NCBI GenBank assembly: GCA_914767715.1
Contig: OU612066.1
Location: 37,362,283-37,426,282, forward strand
Length of the DNA: 64,000 nt
Source of the DNA: Membranipora membranacea
Lineage: Eukaryota; Bryozoa; Gymnolaemata; Cheilostomatida; Membraniporidae
Direction: 5' to 3'
Shown here one piece after another: positions 26,201 through 41,200 of the stretch. Position 1 is the stretch's first letter; the number at the start of each line of letters is the position of its first letter. The translations under genes were made by a program, and so were the position numbers. The notes under the pieces were generated by a model. That model was not told the origin of the DNA, made no database searches, and saw nothing but the letters and a program-made list of their open reading frames with translations.

Positions 26201-29200
26201 AAACAAAGTCTTTAACATAGCCAAAATGCATCTGATCAATAGACACTCTGTGGTGGGTAGTATCTGGTGTTCCCACTCACAGGACTTTTAGGTCAGAACC
26301 ACTGAATTTAGACCGCTGCTCTCTAAGATGGTTCTGATCAAAATGTCCTGTAAGATTTATTTTCCATCACGCCCTGTTGGTTAAAAATCAGAAATGTTTA
26401 TTTAACGCCCCAGGGCTCTTGCAAGTGTCCCGTGGCGGCGCTGTTTGTCCTGTTATCTACATAGCCTTGCATTGCTGGCTATGAATAGGTAATAGGATGT
26501 AAGGTTGTACATTTTCTAAGTCTGGTCAGTCAGACAAGAGAAATCATGTGACAAGGGTCATGTCACATGACAAGCTCCAGTGTGGTTAAAAATATGATTC
26601 AATCCTAGAAGAGCGACCAGTGGGTGTTATTTACTTGTTTCTTAGAGAGACAGCATGTAATTATCTGTGTAGCCCCAGAAGTATCACACCTCGGGTCTCT
26701 GTCCTTACAGTGTACAGATATCAGACAGGGTGACTATCACAGGGCGGTGCTGCTGGGCTAGAAAATGAGAACTAATATAGGGAGCGATGATAATCATGGT
26801 CAGGTCATGGTCACTACCAGACACACATTTATATCAACTTAATGTGTCATGGCATCACAGAGTAAATGTGCATCCCAAACACAACAGACATATATAGTCA
26901 GACTCTGTGCATGCTATACTGCTGTCAGTTTTATACCATGATTTTGGTGTCAGTACTCATGAGATGACTTGGTTATAATGAGAGGAAATTGCTGCAGTAC
27001 CTAATGTTACATTGTTGATACATTGGTCTGCTGGACCTTAGAGGACTGGCAGCCTAGCAGATTGAAATCTGATAAATAGAGTGTAAAATGAGTGCAACAG
27101 TAAACAAAGAGACAGACAAAGGCAGCATGATGTTCTTATAACCATATTTTAACTGTGACTGGAAGCTGAGGTCATGTTGTCATGATATAATGATGGTACC
27201 TCTAGTGTGAGATCAAAACGGCCTCATAACCTAAATTTGAGACACATGTGATTGAAATGTACTTGATTTCGGGTCTGTTTAGGAATTTAGTGACTCATTG
27301 AAAATGTTTTGTCTGTAAAAACTGGTTAGGCACTAAGCACTATTTACCTGACTAATTAGTTTATTATATGATCAGTGAGAAGGGTCCGATTCCTTCTGTG
27401 TTTGATAAAGGCATCAGTTTAATCACCCTTCAGGCTGTATATAATGGGTGGATAATGTATAATAATTAAGCAGTGATTGTTTGTCTTATTTACAGTATAG
27501 CTTGTATTACAATCAGCGGATTAGAGAAACTGAGAGGGCAGACAGATGTGAGCGATTATGTCAATATCATAAACGATCTGACTCAAACCTTCGAGTCACT
27601 CTGTGAGGTAAACACTATACTCTGTTTCTCATACCTCTCCTTTCTACTTCTTGCTCATACCGTCAGACCATACCTGCGCAGAGTAAGAGTAGTTATGCCA
27701 GCTCCTAGAAATGGATCAGGTTCTGGTTTGAATGGAAACCTGGGGATAAGTGTCAGGAGTTGCTGATTCCGTCCCACCACTAAGAGGAGGGAATGATGGT
27801 ATCACATATTATTTGGAGGCCTTTTTGGTCCTATGACAATGTACTGTAGCTGATATGAGGATGTCTTGGGCGATTTATGAATTTGGGTAGGCTATGCATG
27901 TGTATCTGGGTATAATATAATATATGTTTGTGTAAACATCAACATCAAAAACTTCTTAGCATATGGTAGGCCCTATGGGAGCCTTTGTGCAGCTCTGATT
28001 CTAAGATTTCTGCATAGACAACAGGATGTGTATGGTTTGCTGGCTGAAAGAGCTGTGCTTGAGACAAATCAAGCAAGTCACAGACACCTAATAAGAGCAG
28101 CTGCCCACTTGATCTGAGGCCTCAGTAATGGATCCCGAGAAGTGGCTGATAGTACAACCTTAGCTGTTGTTTGCCAACAAAAGTAGAAAAGGAAGAGAAA
28201 ACGCACTAAGTCTGTCATTAATCACCGACCTGCCATTTTGATGATGTTGCAGTTATGATTAATGTGTGTTGTTGCAACTATCTGGCACTTCTCTGCTTCT
28301 CCCGGCCTGAGATAAGAGGAAATATTGGGTCATCTACTAACCAAATATAACAAATTGTCTGGGTTTGAGAAAATTATTAGTATTGCTAAAAAGATACTAC
28401 AGCCGATTAAAAGTTATGTAGGACTGGCCCCAAGCTTCAGGCCAAGACAATTTCCGTACTCACTAATTATTAGAGTTTTACTTGGTGTTTGGCTGGGATC
28501 CATAGACCCCTTGCACCTCTCCAAAAAAAGTTGGAGCCTGGCACAGTTTATGATCTTACTTTTTTGTTACCTCTAATTAAGAGATGACCCGCTGGCCCAT
28601 GCCCATGTAGGCTGTTACTTCTCAAAAAAGAAGCTGGGCCTTCATTTAATAACTGTAACATTTCAGCTAATGAATATTAGCTATAAATTACAATAAGGAG
28701 AAGATGCTGTAATTTAACTCGAAGCCAATCTTCCATTGTTCTTAACAGCTTCGTAAGTTGTTTAGGATAAAACAAATTTCCATTTCAGACAAATCTAGAG
28801 CCAGGAAACAATATCTATAAATGCCACAATCTAATTTTACATCAAACTAAACTCTGATACATTAGTGTAAAAGTAACATAAGGTTAAACTCATATCTCCA
28901 ATCTGTCACGATCAGGTATCCTATGTTAGCTGACTAGGCTCAGCCTCACAGAGCCTATTATCATTGTGTGAGAACTATATCTGATTTGTGTATTCTTGTA
29001 TCACTCTTGTATGAGTGTCAAATTTGTGATCCGATTTATGATTTTACTTTCGGTAATGATTTTGAATGAGTTAGTATCCGAGCGAGCAAGCGTCATACTA
29101 ATGTTATTCACAATGTTATAATTGGCTTATGCCGATGTTATGTCCAGTCCGTCCTCATGTGTCCTGTGCTCATGTGTCCTATGCGTCCTGTGACATCAAA

Positions 29201-32200
29201 ATATTTTGATGTCATTGATTACAAAGAGTTTTTGTTGAACCCAAACATATCATGTTGTTCTGAATATGTCTGGCTGCTGGAGCCACCATGAATTTTTGAT
29301 GGCTGGGCAAGCAAACTTCCTCAATTTTATAATTTTTTATCATCTAATTAAATTTGATTGTCATTCAATTAGCCCTCTGTTTGATTGTGCAGTGAAACCC
29401 AACTCCAATTTAAATCTGATCTGAGCATGAAAGCCAGAACAAGCTGCTCTCCTCAAACTAATTAATTTTCCAAACAAACCAGACTGGGTTTGATATTAAG
29501 TCCATGGTTTGGTAACATTACAGTCTGGGGGGCTCAGACTACAGTCTGGTCATTACATTACAGTCTGGTCAATGTTCACTGCTGCAGTTAGGGATAAAAG
29601 ATGTAAAATTTCTAGTGTAAATTGAAATATATTATTTGAAAATTAGGGAGAAGAAGTTAGAGCCAAATAGGAAATCATAATGTTCTAACATTCCAAGGAA
29701 TAGAACTTTTTGTGCTATTGTTGACCTGTTGAATTGTTGACCTGTTGACCTGTTGACCTGTCCGTCCGCAATGATTTTGTTTATGATACTATCTACTGTA
29801 GGTCCCCAGCAGTCACGTGTTGGATTGTGGTATTTTTTACCTGTTATTCTCTACCGTAGAATTTTTATAAATATAAATAAGTATATTAGGACTTCACCAA
29901 GGAGTTAGAGTGACTTCTCGTTTACAGATACCTGTAACCGTTATATCTTATATATGATTGTAGGTATATAACTGTATGGCTATAGATGCACTAGGAGAGA
30001 GTTTTGTAGCTGTCAGTGGTATACCAGTGACAGACCCTGAAGGTTCTCATTCCTGTGTAGCTCTATGCTTTGATATGATACAGGCAGTGCAGTAAGTGAT
30101 GACTCATACTACCAGCTCGACATCTCACAAAAATTCTTCTCTCTGTGTGCAATGAGTTCCAAAATCCACTGGTTGATAAATTGACTAAATGGTTCTCAAC
30201 AGCTAGTTGTGTGAATATATCATGCAGATATAGAGGGAATAATGTGGTCGAATTTAAAAACCTTGTGAATCAGGCTATTTTGAGGCAGTTACACATTAAT
30301 ATAATCCTCTGCTTAATTTTTATTGGAAGGGATAAAACTGAGCTTAACTATATTTTTTTTTATTTCGGTTGAGAGGGTGAGGTGGTGGATTGTAGTGAGG
30401 TGTATGTTATTATGAAAGTTATACCTAACAATAACGCCAGGTCCAACATTTTAGAATGTGTGAGGAACTGTTAGGAGTGCAAGGATTACCATCTGAAGTG
30501 AGGGTTGGATTCCAAAAAAGTTATTTGTGGTAAAATTATCACGAATAAAAAACCCTGTGATTCACTCACAGTGTGAGAGACTTATAAACCAGCTCTGTAT
30601 AACCAGAGATGGTGGATTAGTTGAAGTAACTTAGAGAACACTCATCACTCATCCAGCGTAGAGTAACTACACACTGTCACCACTATGGTGATAATGAAAA
30701 ATATACCCAGGGTACTGTGGTTAGATTTGTGGTTAAGTTTATACCATATATGAGGCAGGTTATACGATAAATAATCCAGTTGATGTAGTAATATATCCTC
30801 ACTCTGTGATATAGTGAAGTATAAGGGAGCCACTATCTCGTTTTTTTAATATACTTCTTAATATCAGTTGAAACAGGCTATCAGATAATTCAACAAAAAA
30901 TTTTAGTGCTAGCGCAGGCTGCTGCAGTATGGGGGGTTGGGGGAGGTAGTACTGTAGCGTCTTAATTATTGGTAGTCAACAGTGAGAAATGGTTTTGTTT
31001 AGCTAGTGTAGTTATGATATACGGTAGTATATTTATTGAGCGGTATCCTAACAGTGCGATGGACTAGAAAATTTCAGATAAAAAATGAGACAATTCTGCG
31101 TTATCAATGTCTGATGCCGATCGTCAAGGGAATGGTCGTGATCTATTCTAGCTGTGAAAGTTCATCGATTGTTCTGCTTGACAGAGAAGACATCTGCTAT
31201 GTACATATCATTGTTATAACATATAAATTATAATAGAGTATGTCACTAGAGTAGGTTATTATTGTATAACAGAGATGGAGTCTGCAGACTTCACTTAGCT
31301 CAGTGCAGTCTGCTATGATGTATCGCATACCTGTATAATATAATATAACCTTCTATAAGCTGAATGTGAAACAACTTGTTATTACTGATCCATTCAGATA
31401 CTTCTCACATTAATAGATGGCAGAGAAAAATTGAAATCAAACTGTTGGTATATTCGTTATAGCTAAGCCTGAGAGACGGTGAGATCTGTAAAGCTTAGAG
31501 GCCCTCTATATCTGCGGATGTACCCAATTGGCAATTTTGATGATGCTCGGATCTTGCTGAGTTAAATTAGCCGCATTCATTGATTATTACCATTAGTTCA
31601 TTAAGTTGGCTTATATCTTACTGTTAAGGAATGTGCTGTCCTAACTGAGCAGCGCTGAGCGGCAGCAGCAGCGCTTAGCGGCAGCGATGATAAGGTTATG
31701 TGCTAATTGTTGAGTGAAATAATATTTGAGTCCAATATGTGCAGAGTGCTGATTTCATTACTTTGCGATTCTAGTATTTACCAATATCTTTACTCCAGTG
31801 AGTCTATGAGAGTAGTTTTAAAATGTATCGATTCGTTTTGAATGAGATTGCAGACGGCTCTAGGGATTCGGAGTATTTGTATGGTTTACTGATTCTGATT
31901 ATGGCTGAACTTTGATTTCCAAAAAAATCATCCCAAGACGCGACAACTGTGAGAAAATACAAGATACAAAAAACATGCTGTTACTCTATCAGCTTGGCAC
32001 AGTGACCATGTATACATAATATTACTGTGTGCACATAGCCAAATATCTGTATACATACATGTGTGTGTAACCTGGCATGCTGCCATGCCCTTGGCTGTAT
32101 GTCGTTACTTTTCACACGATTCTAAATAAGTTTATGATAATTATGAGTTTTGTTAATGAGTGATCCTGCATGAAAAACTAGACTGCTGCCAAAAACTGCT

Positions 32201-35200
32201 GCTGAAATCCATAAAGGGTGGGAATATCAGGAAATATGGCCGACCATCTTCAGACCACTGTCTGCTGAAATTTATATTCAAATCCCACAAACGGAATATC
32301 AGATCACCCGGAATATCAGATCACCCGGAATATCAGATCACCGGACTTCATCAGTCCAGGAAATCTTACAACTTGATTCTTAGACACATAGTCTGTTACA
32401 ATGGCAGTCTTTTGTGTATTGTTTGAAGTAAAATTCAGCTGTCTGAAGCAAGCTCCGGGGATAATTTTGAACCCCGCCTGACCTTAGGGGGGAAATGGTG
32501 TTGATGCTCCTCACCAGTGTATGTGTATGACATAATTTCATGCCAGACAGACTTTTTATTGTTTTGTAATCAGACTTTTTATTGTTATGTAATCATCGAT
32601 TCAATTTTAACATCCTGCTAACAGCTGACAGTTATTTCTTCACATTTTATCAGAATAAGAAAAGTAAATCTGATAGCCCTGATAAATAGTTACGGTGTAA
32701 ACTCGCTCTATTATCGTAAAATTATCAGAGTTCTCATATTATGCGTGGTACCCGGATAAATAAATTTTTGACTTACACTGATCCGTATTTTACAAAAAAT
32801 TTCTCAAAAGTATCGATAAGGTTTTTTAATTACCGATCAATACTGTACACTAGCTGCAATGAACATTAGAATAATAATTCTGTTGTCGGTAATGAGCATT
32901 CAATATAAGCTTATCGGAAGAGATGCCCTCCTCCCCCTCCCCTGTGTAGGATTGAGGTTAATATGGTATAGCCAACCATACTGTGTGTGAGTAGCGTTAA
33001 AGCCGCATGAGAGACAATTTGAAGTGACCCGACTTTGTTCAGCGATTCAATGTGTGTCACACGGGATCTGTCTATGTCTGTGTTGGTGTTATAGGGACTT
33101 CTGCCCATATGATCCTTATACTGTAGTTTATCTATTACAGCCTGATAGATCAGAGTAAAGGTGGCTGTGGTATTGAGGCCCTTACAGGAGTACACTATGG
33201 CTCTGTCACTACTGGAGTTATCGGTACTTACAGGTGGCAGTATAAGTGCTCGGGTAACGATCTACTGTTAGCTAAACATGTCGCTCTCACAGGCTCAACA
33301 GGGTAAGTTATTCTATCTGTTTCATTGAGTAAGTCTAATGTATGTAAGTCTGACTGATATATTAACGGGGGGGGGGGTAACTCCAAGGATGTCCAATGAA
33401 ATGGTCCAATCCTTTAAACAGGTGCAGGGCTCCCTATTTTAAACATAACATACCCTTCTGTATTGGGAATCACGAAAATGTTCTCACGTGGTGAGATTGG
33501 AGAGTAATGCACCTGACAATCTTGATACAGAATCTGACATGCAAGAACAGTTAAGACGAGGTTTTATATCAGGTAGATCTGTAGTTTAGATATCACTGAT
33601 TACTAGTTTGATATAAGATGAGTATGTTGTCTGATTGTGATCAGCTGTGTTGGTTTGAGTTTAAGTGATGATTGATGAATGTGCACACACGGATAGCCTG
33701 GGATTAATATACCTCTTGATCAGCAGATTGAAGTACAAGAACAAAGCTATTAATTTGATTGTGTGCCGATCTGATACAGCAGAGATAAAATATCTTCAAT
33801 CGTCAATATGTGGCAAACTCACAAACAAATTATACCTATCATCTTATCTACCTGGAATAAATGAGCTGTCAGACCTCAATGTCGCTGCCGTATGACGTAA
33901 CGCTGCTGCCTTTACAGAGAACACAGTAAAGTATGGTCAGTATTATCAGCTTCGGGTTCAATACTCGGCTGATAATTGTGGCTCTGGGCATTTCTGACAC
34001 TGATTTGATGGTCGATATGTTATGATTGTAATTGAACTCTGAGAGGTTGGAGTATGATCTGACTGCACCCGCTCTATGGGTAGCTGACCTATAGGAACTC
34101 GGGCTTACATGATCTTTGATTATAGTGGACTATTAGCCTCAGGCTTATCCATCCATCAATTATAAGGTGTTTGACTTGTAGCATGTTATTGTGTTATTGA
34201 TGAAAGTGAATGTTGGTAACGATCTTTGTGTATCTGGCCTGAGCTCTTTTGGTCTGCTTAGTTGACGAGCGGATTGAATTCCGATGGTATGGTGCGTTGA
34301 TATCTACAATATTTACTTTCCTAATTGACGATCAGGGCTAACCCATTTCCAATAATGACGCTCTATCAGTAGATATATCCGCGTTATGGGTTGTCTCCAA
34401 ATGACAAACCAATCTTTATTACAACAATCTCCGTGATACCCCAGCCTTCCGCTGTAGTTTATTTCCTGTTGTACATTTAATCCGATGATGATCATCTACT
34501 TACATCAGACTTATCTACTTAAATTATAAACTGTACAACGCATTCTCTGCCTGCCGTAAATTACAAAGTTTTACACAAATAATTACCATATTTTACCACA
34601 TTTCTAAACTGCGTCTCCCTCATGCATAGAGAACTAGGTTAATAAATTCTTAACGTCTTGCATCGTGGCAAATTGACATTTCTAAAAGTAACTCAATGAT
34701 AACCAAAAGTATGCTATATGCTGACTTGCTGTCAGGCTTCTATTTTGACATTATAAATCTTCAAAATTTATTTTTATTTGATAATGAAGCTACTCCTTAG
34801 GCTGTGTCTGGATTTGGTGAGTCATATTTTGAGGTGGGACCAAAGTGATGCTCATCCTGTTTCGGTTAATGTTCCAAATTTAATTGTGTTGACATCTCTA
34901 TTTTATTGTCTCTTGTGGCTGGGTGATTATCATCATACTGTATTTAGTGTGTATCTTATGTTTTCTCTGAGTCTGGAATCTGATTTTAGAATCTGTGGAA
35001 TGTTGAGATGATCGCATTGTCTCAGGAGTGTGGTAGATCTAGTCACAGAGCAAGGATATATCCTAACTCTGTGATCTCAAAATGTTATTTTCTGCCGAAA
35101 ATCTTCAACTTGATAAATTTAAGCTGGCTTGTCAAAATTACCAACTTTGATTATTCTAAGAAAAAAGTTAGATTGATGAAATTCTCTCTTAGGGCCTAAT

Positions 35201-38200
35201 TGATGCTTAAAAAGTATCACAAATTAAAAAACGATCCCTAGGCACTGGACTAAACTAGGCTGTTGGACAAGTGTTGAAACATTGACAGTGCTACTTGGAA
35301 ATATAAAAACCCTAAATGTAAATTATTATTATCACTTCAAAAGCAAAATCTTCTGCCAAAGTGATTTCACAGCTGTGAGATGAGGTTCAAAATACATATC
35401 TGAGATAACAATCAAAGAAAAATGGGATGCTAACGTCAGTACCTTTGTCTCATATCTTTATCAGGCACTAACAGAACTACCTGGTTTTATCATGACAAGC
35501 TAGCATGTTATTACTGAAACTCAAATGCCTAAGCTACAAAACATCAATCTTTTCAGTTGTAACACCAATAAGAGAAAGTGATGCCTGCCTTTACAACATC
35601 ATCTACCGTGGTATTTCTGAAATTCAATCCTGTTTCATAAATGTATTATCCTCATCAAATTTCCTGACACTTATAATATATGATAGTGAAGGGTAAACGA
35701 TAGCATCACACACTCTAACACAATCTTACACATTCTGACATACTCTGACATACTCTGACGTACTCTGACATACTCTGACATACTCTGACATACTCAGACA
35801 TACCCTGACATACTCTGACATACTCTGACATACTCTGACATACTCTGACGTACTCTGATGTACTCTGACGTACTCTGACATACTCTGACACATCTCGTAA
35901 TCTAAGTACACTCAGACAGACCCGCTGTGTGCGATGTGATGACTAGCTGGCCTACTGGGATTATTCTCAGACTTATTAGCGTAAAAAGTATTGATAGATA
36001 TTATTCATGTACGCGCTATGAATCACCTTATGATATACTGGTAGTGAACATAGTAACAGGCTTACTGCTATCTGTGTATACTCCAGTTGGAGCATGTCAT
36101 CAGCTGTTACAGCTATATTTTTATGCTTCTACTGCTGAAATATGTGGATATTATACCCAGTTGTTTTAATCGAGTAACTGGAAGTAAATTCAGAGCCAGC
36201 AGCAGACAACTCCAATTTGATTCAATTATCGTAAAAAATATGTTAGTTCACACCCAATACATCAAACTATTTAGCTATAGGCATCATCCTCTGCAAGCAC
36301 CATCCATGTTCTTCAGGAGTTACCGTCCAGTATAATTTAACATTTTTTCAGGTCTTTGATACTGGACATAGTAGGCCTATACTGTCTGTAAACTTTGAAA
36401 ATATTCTCTGAAACTGTCCTTAATTTATCTCTCTTTCTTTTCTTTACAGGAGGGTACATATAACAGAATCATGTATACGATACTTAGCTCTCGACTCTTA
36501 TGAGATTCAACAGAGTAATGTTAGTCATGGGATCACCATACCGACATACTACATACACCCATACCAAATTAACAGAAAGGTCAGTGCTGTTACTCTACAT
36601 ACTCTACATTATACAGTGTCATTAAACAATCATAATCACAAGAATGTCAATAAATACCTCTCTCTGATGCTGGTGCAAGTCCAGCGTAATATAAATATAT
36701 CTGTAGGATGTGTCAATTCCATAGTGTATGAGCATCACTGTATTGCTCATCAACTATGGAATGGTAGTTTTACACAGTAGAGTGCATTCCATTGTTGTGG
36801 GCTTTACGCTTATTGTTGTGCAATGACGCTGGGTAACTCATAATAATGATCTCAGGAAATGTCATACTTTGTTTAGCTACTAGTCGACAGCAGCTCCAAG
36901 ATGTGTGGTACGATTGAGAAGTTTTGCCGAGTTTGATGGTAAGATTGAGGTCTTCTTACCTTGGTGATGTTCAGTGTTATTTCATACTCTGATCTTTTTA
37001 AGCTGCACATTTTTTTTGATTTCCTTCCTGCTGCCAGACCAGTAAAGAGGAAGCAACCACCAAACAGGTCAGCTTATTCAAACTACATGCACTAAAACTG
37101 TACTGTTTCTTGTTAGTCAATTTTTACCTCTTTGTTATTTTTATGTTAGGTCTCACCTGCTGTGATGAAGCTGAGCAGAAGATTAGCTAAGAATGAAAGC
37201 GCTGCCAGCTTTATGAGATTAGAGTCAATGGAGAATGAAGATCCATTCTTCGTCAACTTGTTCAAAACAACTGATAACAAGCCCTCCATGACGGTAAGTC
37301 AATAAATGTCTGTACACAACATTGATGCTCTTAATTAACTGGTTTCCATCAAACTAACAAAGCATGTACAAATGCACAAATTTATTGTCCAACGAAATTT
37401 CTTGTCGCAAACTCAATCAAAAGTAAATGGAAGTTGGTAAGGTTGCATTATACATGTTGCTTGAATGCTGCCATTATATGAGTATTTCATTGGGTCCTGC
37501 ATAACGCTGTTTATGTTGCTCAATGTTATAAAGCTGATATACCATGTTACAGACTTGTTTAATGGAAGGTAAAGCATTTGTACATAGACTGGCTCACCAC
37601 GCAAACGCAGACTCAGATGTAACAAACAAAGCTTTCAGACAAGCCGTAAAGATCGGCTCAGTCGAACATGAAACAAGCGAGCAAATGAGCTTCTTCACTC
37701 TGAGATTCCACGAAAAAATCATGGAGTCTTCGGTATGTGTTAAAATATTTTTATCTGATTTTTTACTGTATGGTTAGGATTGGTATTTCAGTCAGTCATT
37801 TATATCAGGTATTAGCAATGGTAGAATCAAAACAGGATTTGTCTTCTCTCTGAGGTTGTGTTCAATGAGAGGATAACTCTCAAATTGCTTCAATTTTAAA
37901 CATATTCATCATTGACATAAAGGTCAAATACATGTCTTCAACATGATGTGATTGAGCTTAGACACTCTGTTATGATGGAATTTGTTGCATTGTTATGCTG
38001 TTTTCTTAACTTAACCTTGCTACATTATATTTGCAGTTTGTCAAAGAGTCGACAGGATTTGGACTCACTCTTACATTTATAATCATACTGCTCATGGCAC
38101 TAGCTGTGCTACATTTTACTCTCCTACCAAGGTTTGTTCATGGCAAAAAATAATTAACTAGACTTCACTCGTCATTGACTGCTGGAATAGGCTTCTGTTG

Positions 38201-41200
38201 GGAGGATGATATTTGATAGCAAGCTTGTAGGAGGGCTTGAGGATCACAAGTATCATCTGGTGAAAGTGGAAATAGAACTGTAATATCCTCATGGCAACAT
38301 GGTGGCATAAGTATTAGTATAAGTATTGGTATAAGTATTAGTATAAGTATTAGTATAAGTATTAGTGTACTACATGTAACTGTACATAGAATAAAACTAA
38401 TGGTATACTAAAATATCCAAATAGTTTAACATTGGCATGTATGTATGTTAAGCATAGATTTAAAGGGCAACCAAGGTTTCAAACAACTTCTCATTGATGG
38501 CCATTGATTAATAGCAGATTGCACCATCTGCATGGGGAAAAAGACAAAATATAATTCGGATGATTATTCAGCCAGAATTCTTGTGAAACATTTCTTCCAT
38601 CAGGCACTCAAACTCAGCTAAAAGAGAATACCACAGAGCAGTTTCCTGTTCCTGTTATTATTTAGCCTGTGCTCTATCATTATTACAGCAATGTCTTGGA
38701 ACCTCCCCTAAACTGAAGTGTTACCCAGCTTAGCGTCAGTAACTACTTTGAGTTTTGCGCCGCGTCATGCACAAAGCTCATGCTGCTTAGCACATTATTT
38801 ACTACCCACTAAAACATTGCTGCGAAACCTTGGTTGCCCTTTAAAAACAGTATAGATAGGACATTGGGCTTCAGTAACTTTGCATTATGTCCCCACCCGT
38901 ATCGTCATTGTGCCACCCGCAGTGTTGCGTTATGCATAGCGTAACTGCCAGTTGGTTTATAGTCAGCACCTTTTGCCTTTCATGATGATAACCTTATCAG
39001 ACAGTGTCCAATGAGAGAAGGCTATACTGAGTAAAACGACTTCTGAGCCACTCACAATGTTATAAGAACATGATTGGCTTGAAGGTCGTTTTACTAACAG
39101 TCATGTGCCACCCAGCCTTATGTTCTAGATTGCTAAAATTCCTAGATCTGAGGCTAAAGTAGCTATCATATTATTGGATAGACAGGAGCACACAATGACC
39201 TATCTATACTGTTTTTAAATCTATGATGTTAAGTATCCATTGGTATTGACGATGCTTTTGCATGGTGCAGAATATAAAATGTTGATGATTACTTTTGACA
39301 GGACGATGTTGCTGTTGGGATCAGTATTATTCTTGTTTATCCTCCTATCACTGCTGTGTATCAGTATTATCGCCTCTAAGCTGAACGTTCTGCGCTGCCG
39401 ATGTTTAGGTCAGCACAGTAATAAGCTGGCTCTTATACTCATCGTTGTAATACTACTAGCTGTCACCACTCTCGTGAATCTGGTGAGTTATATCCTCTTA
39501 TATAGAGGTCTGGATGGCTGCTTGCCGATTGGAATCCCATGAACCCTAGGACCCTAGGACCGCATATCTGGATCTGGACGGCCTCTGCATATTATGAACA
39601 TGCTTGGAGAGCGCAGGCAATGAGCCCTAATTAATGTATATGTCATGTATGTATGTATTGTGTGTATGGTGAAAATATTACTCGTCACTGAAGAAAAGTG
39701 TGGTGTTTGTTATTTACACTAGTCACTAGATTTATTATTGTAATTATATATTCACAGTTGACATGTGAGATGAGCTCGTTTTATTATTCGCTGCCGGAGG
39801 TATTGCGTTATCCTATCCTGACATCAGACTCTGAGCACACTATGTGCGGGTCAGCGTACTCTATGTTACTGAGCGGAGTACTCGTACTATTCGTTATATC
39901 AGTGACTCGAGTCTCTCATATCGTACATGTTATACTGATAATACCTGTAACTGCTGCTTATACTGTCATCATAGCTTATACTCACCAACTACTCTTCATA
40001 GGGCATGACACCGAGTACAGGTAAGGTTATCTCTCTATCTTTATCAGTAGAAAATTGTGGATTTTCTATAAAATACAGATCTTGGCCTACCTCAGACTTT
40101 ACTTCCTCTTATAGCCAAAATATTATGTAGATATTTGTGACACAGTAAGCTGTATATTCCAGGTAGCTCTCATCTAATAATCTCTCACCAAATTGATCCC
40201 TTCAACAATAGTTAAAGGGCAACCAAGGTTTCAAACAAGTTCTCATCGATTGATAGCAGATTGCACCTTCTGCATCGGGAAAAAGACAAAATCTAATTCT
40301 GATGATTATTCAATCAGAATTCCTGTGAAACAATCCATCCATCAGGTACTCAAACTCAGCTAAAATAGAATACCACAGAGCAGTTTCCTGTTCCTGTTAT
40401 TATTTGGCCTGTGCTCTATCATTATTACAGCAATGTCTAGACACCTCCCCTAAACTGAAGTGTTACCCAGCTTAGAGTCAGCAACTACTTTGAGTTTTGC
40501 GCTGCGTCATGCACGAAGCTGGTGCTGCCTAGTACATTATTCACTACCCACTAATGCATAGCTGCGAAACCTTGGTTGCCCTTTAAAGCGCTTAAACTGA
40601 GGCAGGATAGCAAGTAGTAGCATTTCATTATCAACCAATTTCCCCACCCAAATGGTTGATAATGAAATGTTACTACCAGCTCTCCCGACTTTCTTCTTCA
40701 ACACTGATGTCTCTGTACCACTAAGAGGATAGTTATTGTGAACGTCACATACTTCTCCCTCATGTTAGATAACATATTTGTATATTACAGATCTGATCTG
40801 CCTCCGTCGAGCGTGATGGCAATCGTAGCTCTGTTACACTTTGCCCTCTTACACATACTGGTGGGTCGGCACAGTGAGTGGGTCCGTAGGCTAAACTATA
40901 TATGGAGGCATAAGGAGATGAGTTCGTACCAGAATGCTCAAGATATGATTACTCTAAGGCTAGGTGTAGCTGATAATACTCTCCCTGCTCACGTATTACC
41001 ACACTATTCTACTCCGGAATGTGTTATGGTGGGTGCTGTGCTAACAACCGGTTTCCCCTCTGCCTTGATAAACATATCTCCTCAATTATCAGTAATATTC
41101 TTTGAGAAAAAAGACAGTATCACAAATGCTATGGAAATAAAATGCCCAATCTTACAGTTACAGCCTTTTGATGAATGTCGATAAAAATCTGTCCTTTATT

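Noticed and set aside
32911-33195. Minus-strand 94-codon frame
   Set aside because: It is antisense to cyclase-like exon 6, whose plus-strand frame matches the C1 motif with good splice sites.
35726-35911. Minus-strand frame of repeated SEYVRVCQSM-like units
   Set aside because: It is a translation of the 10-bp tandem repeat only.
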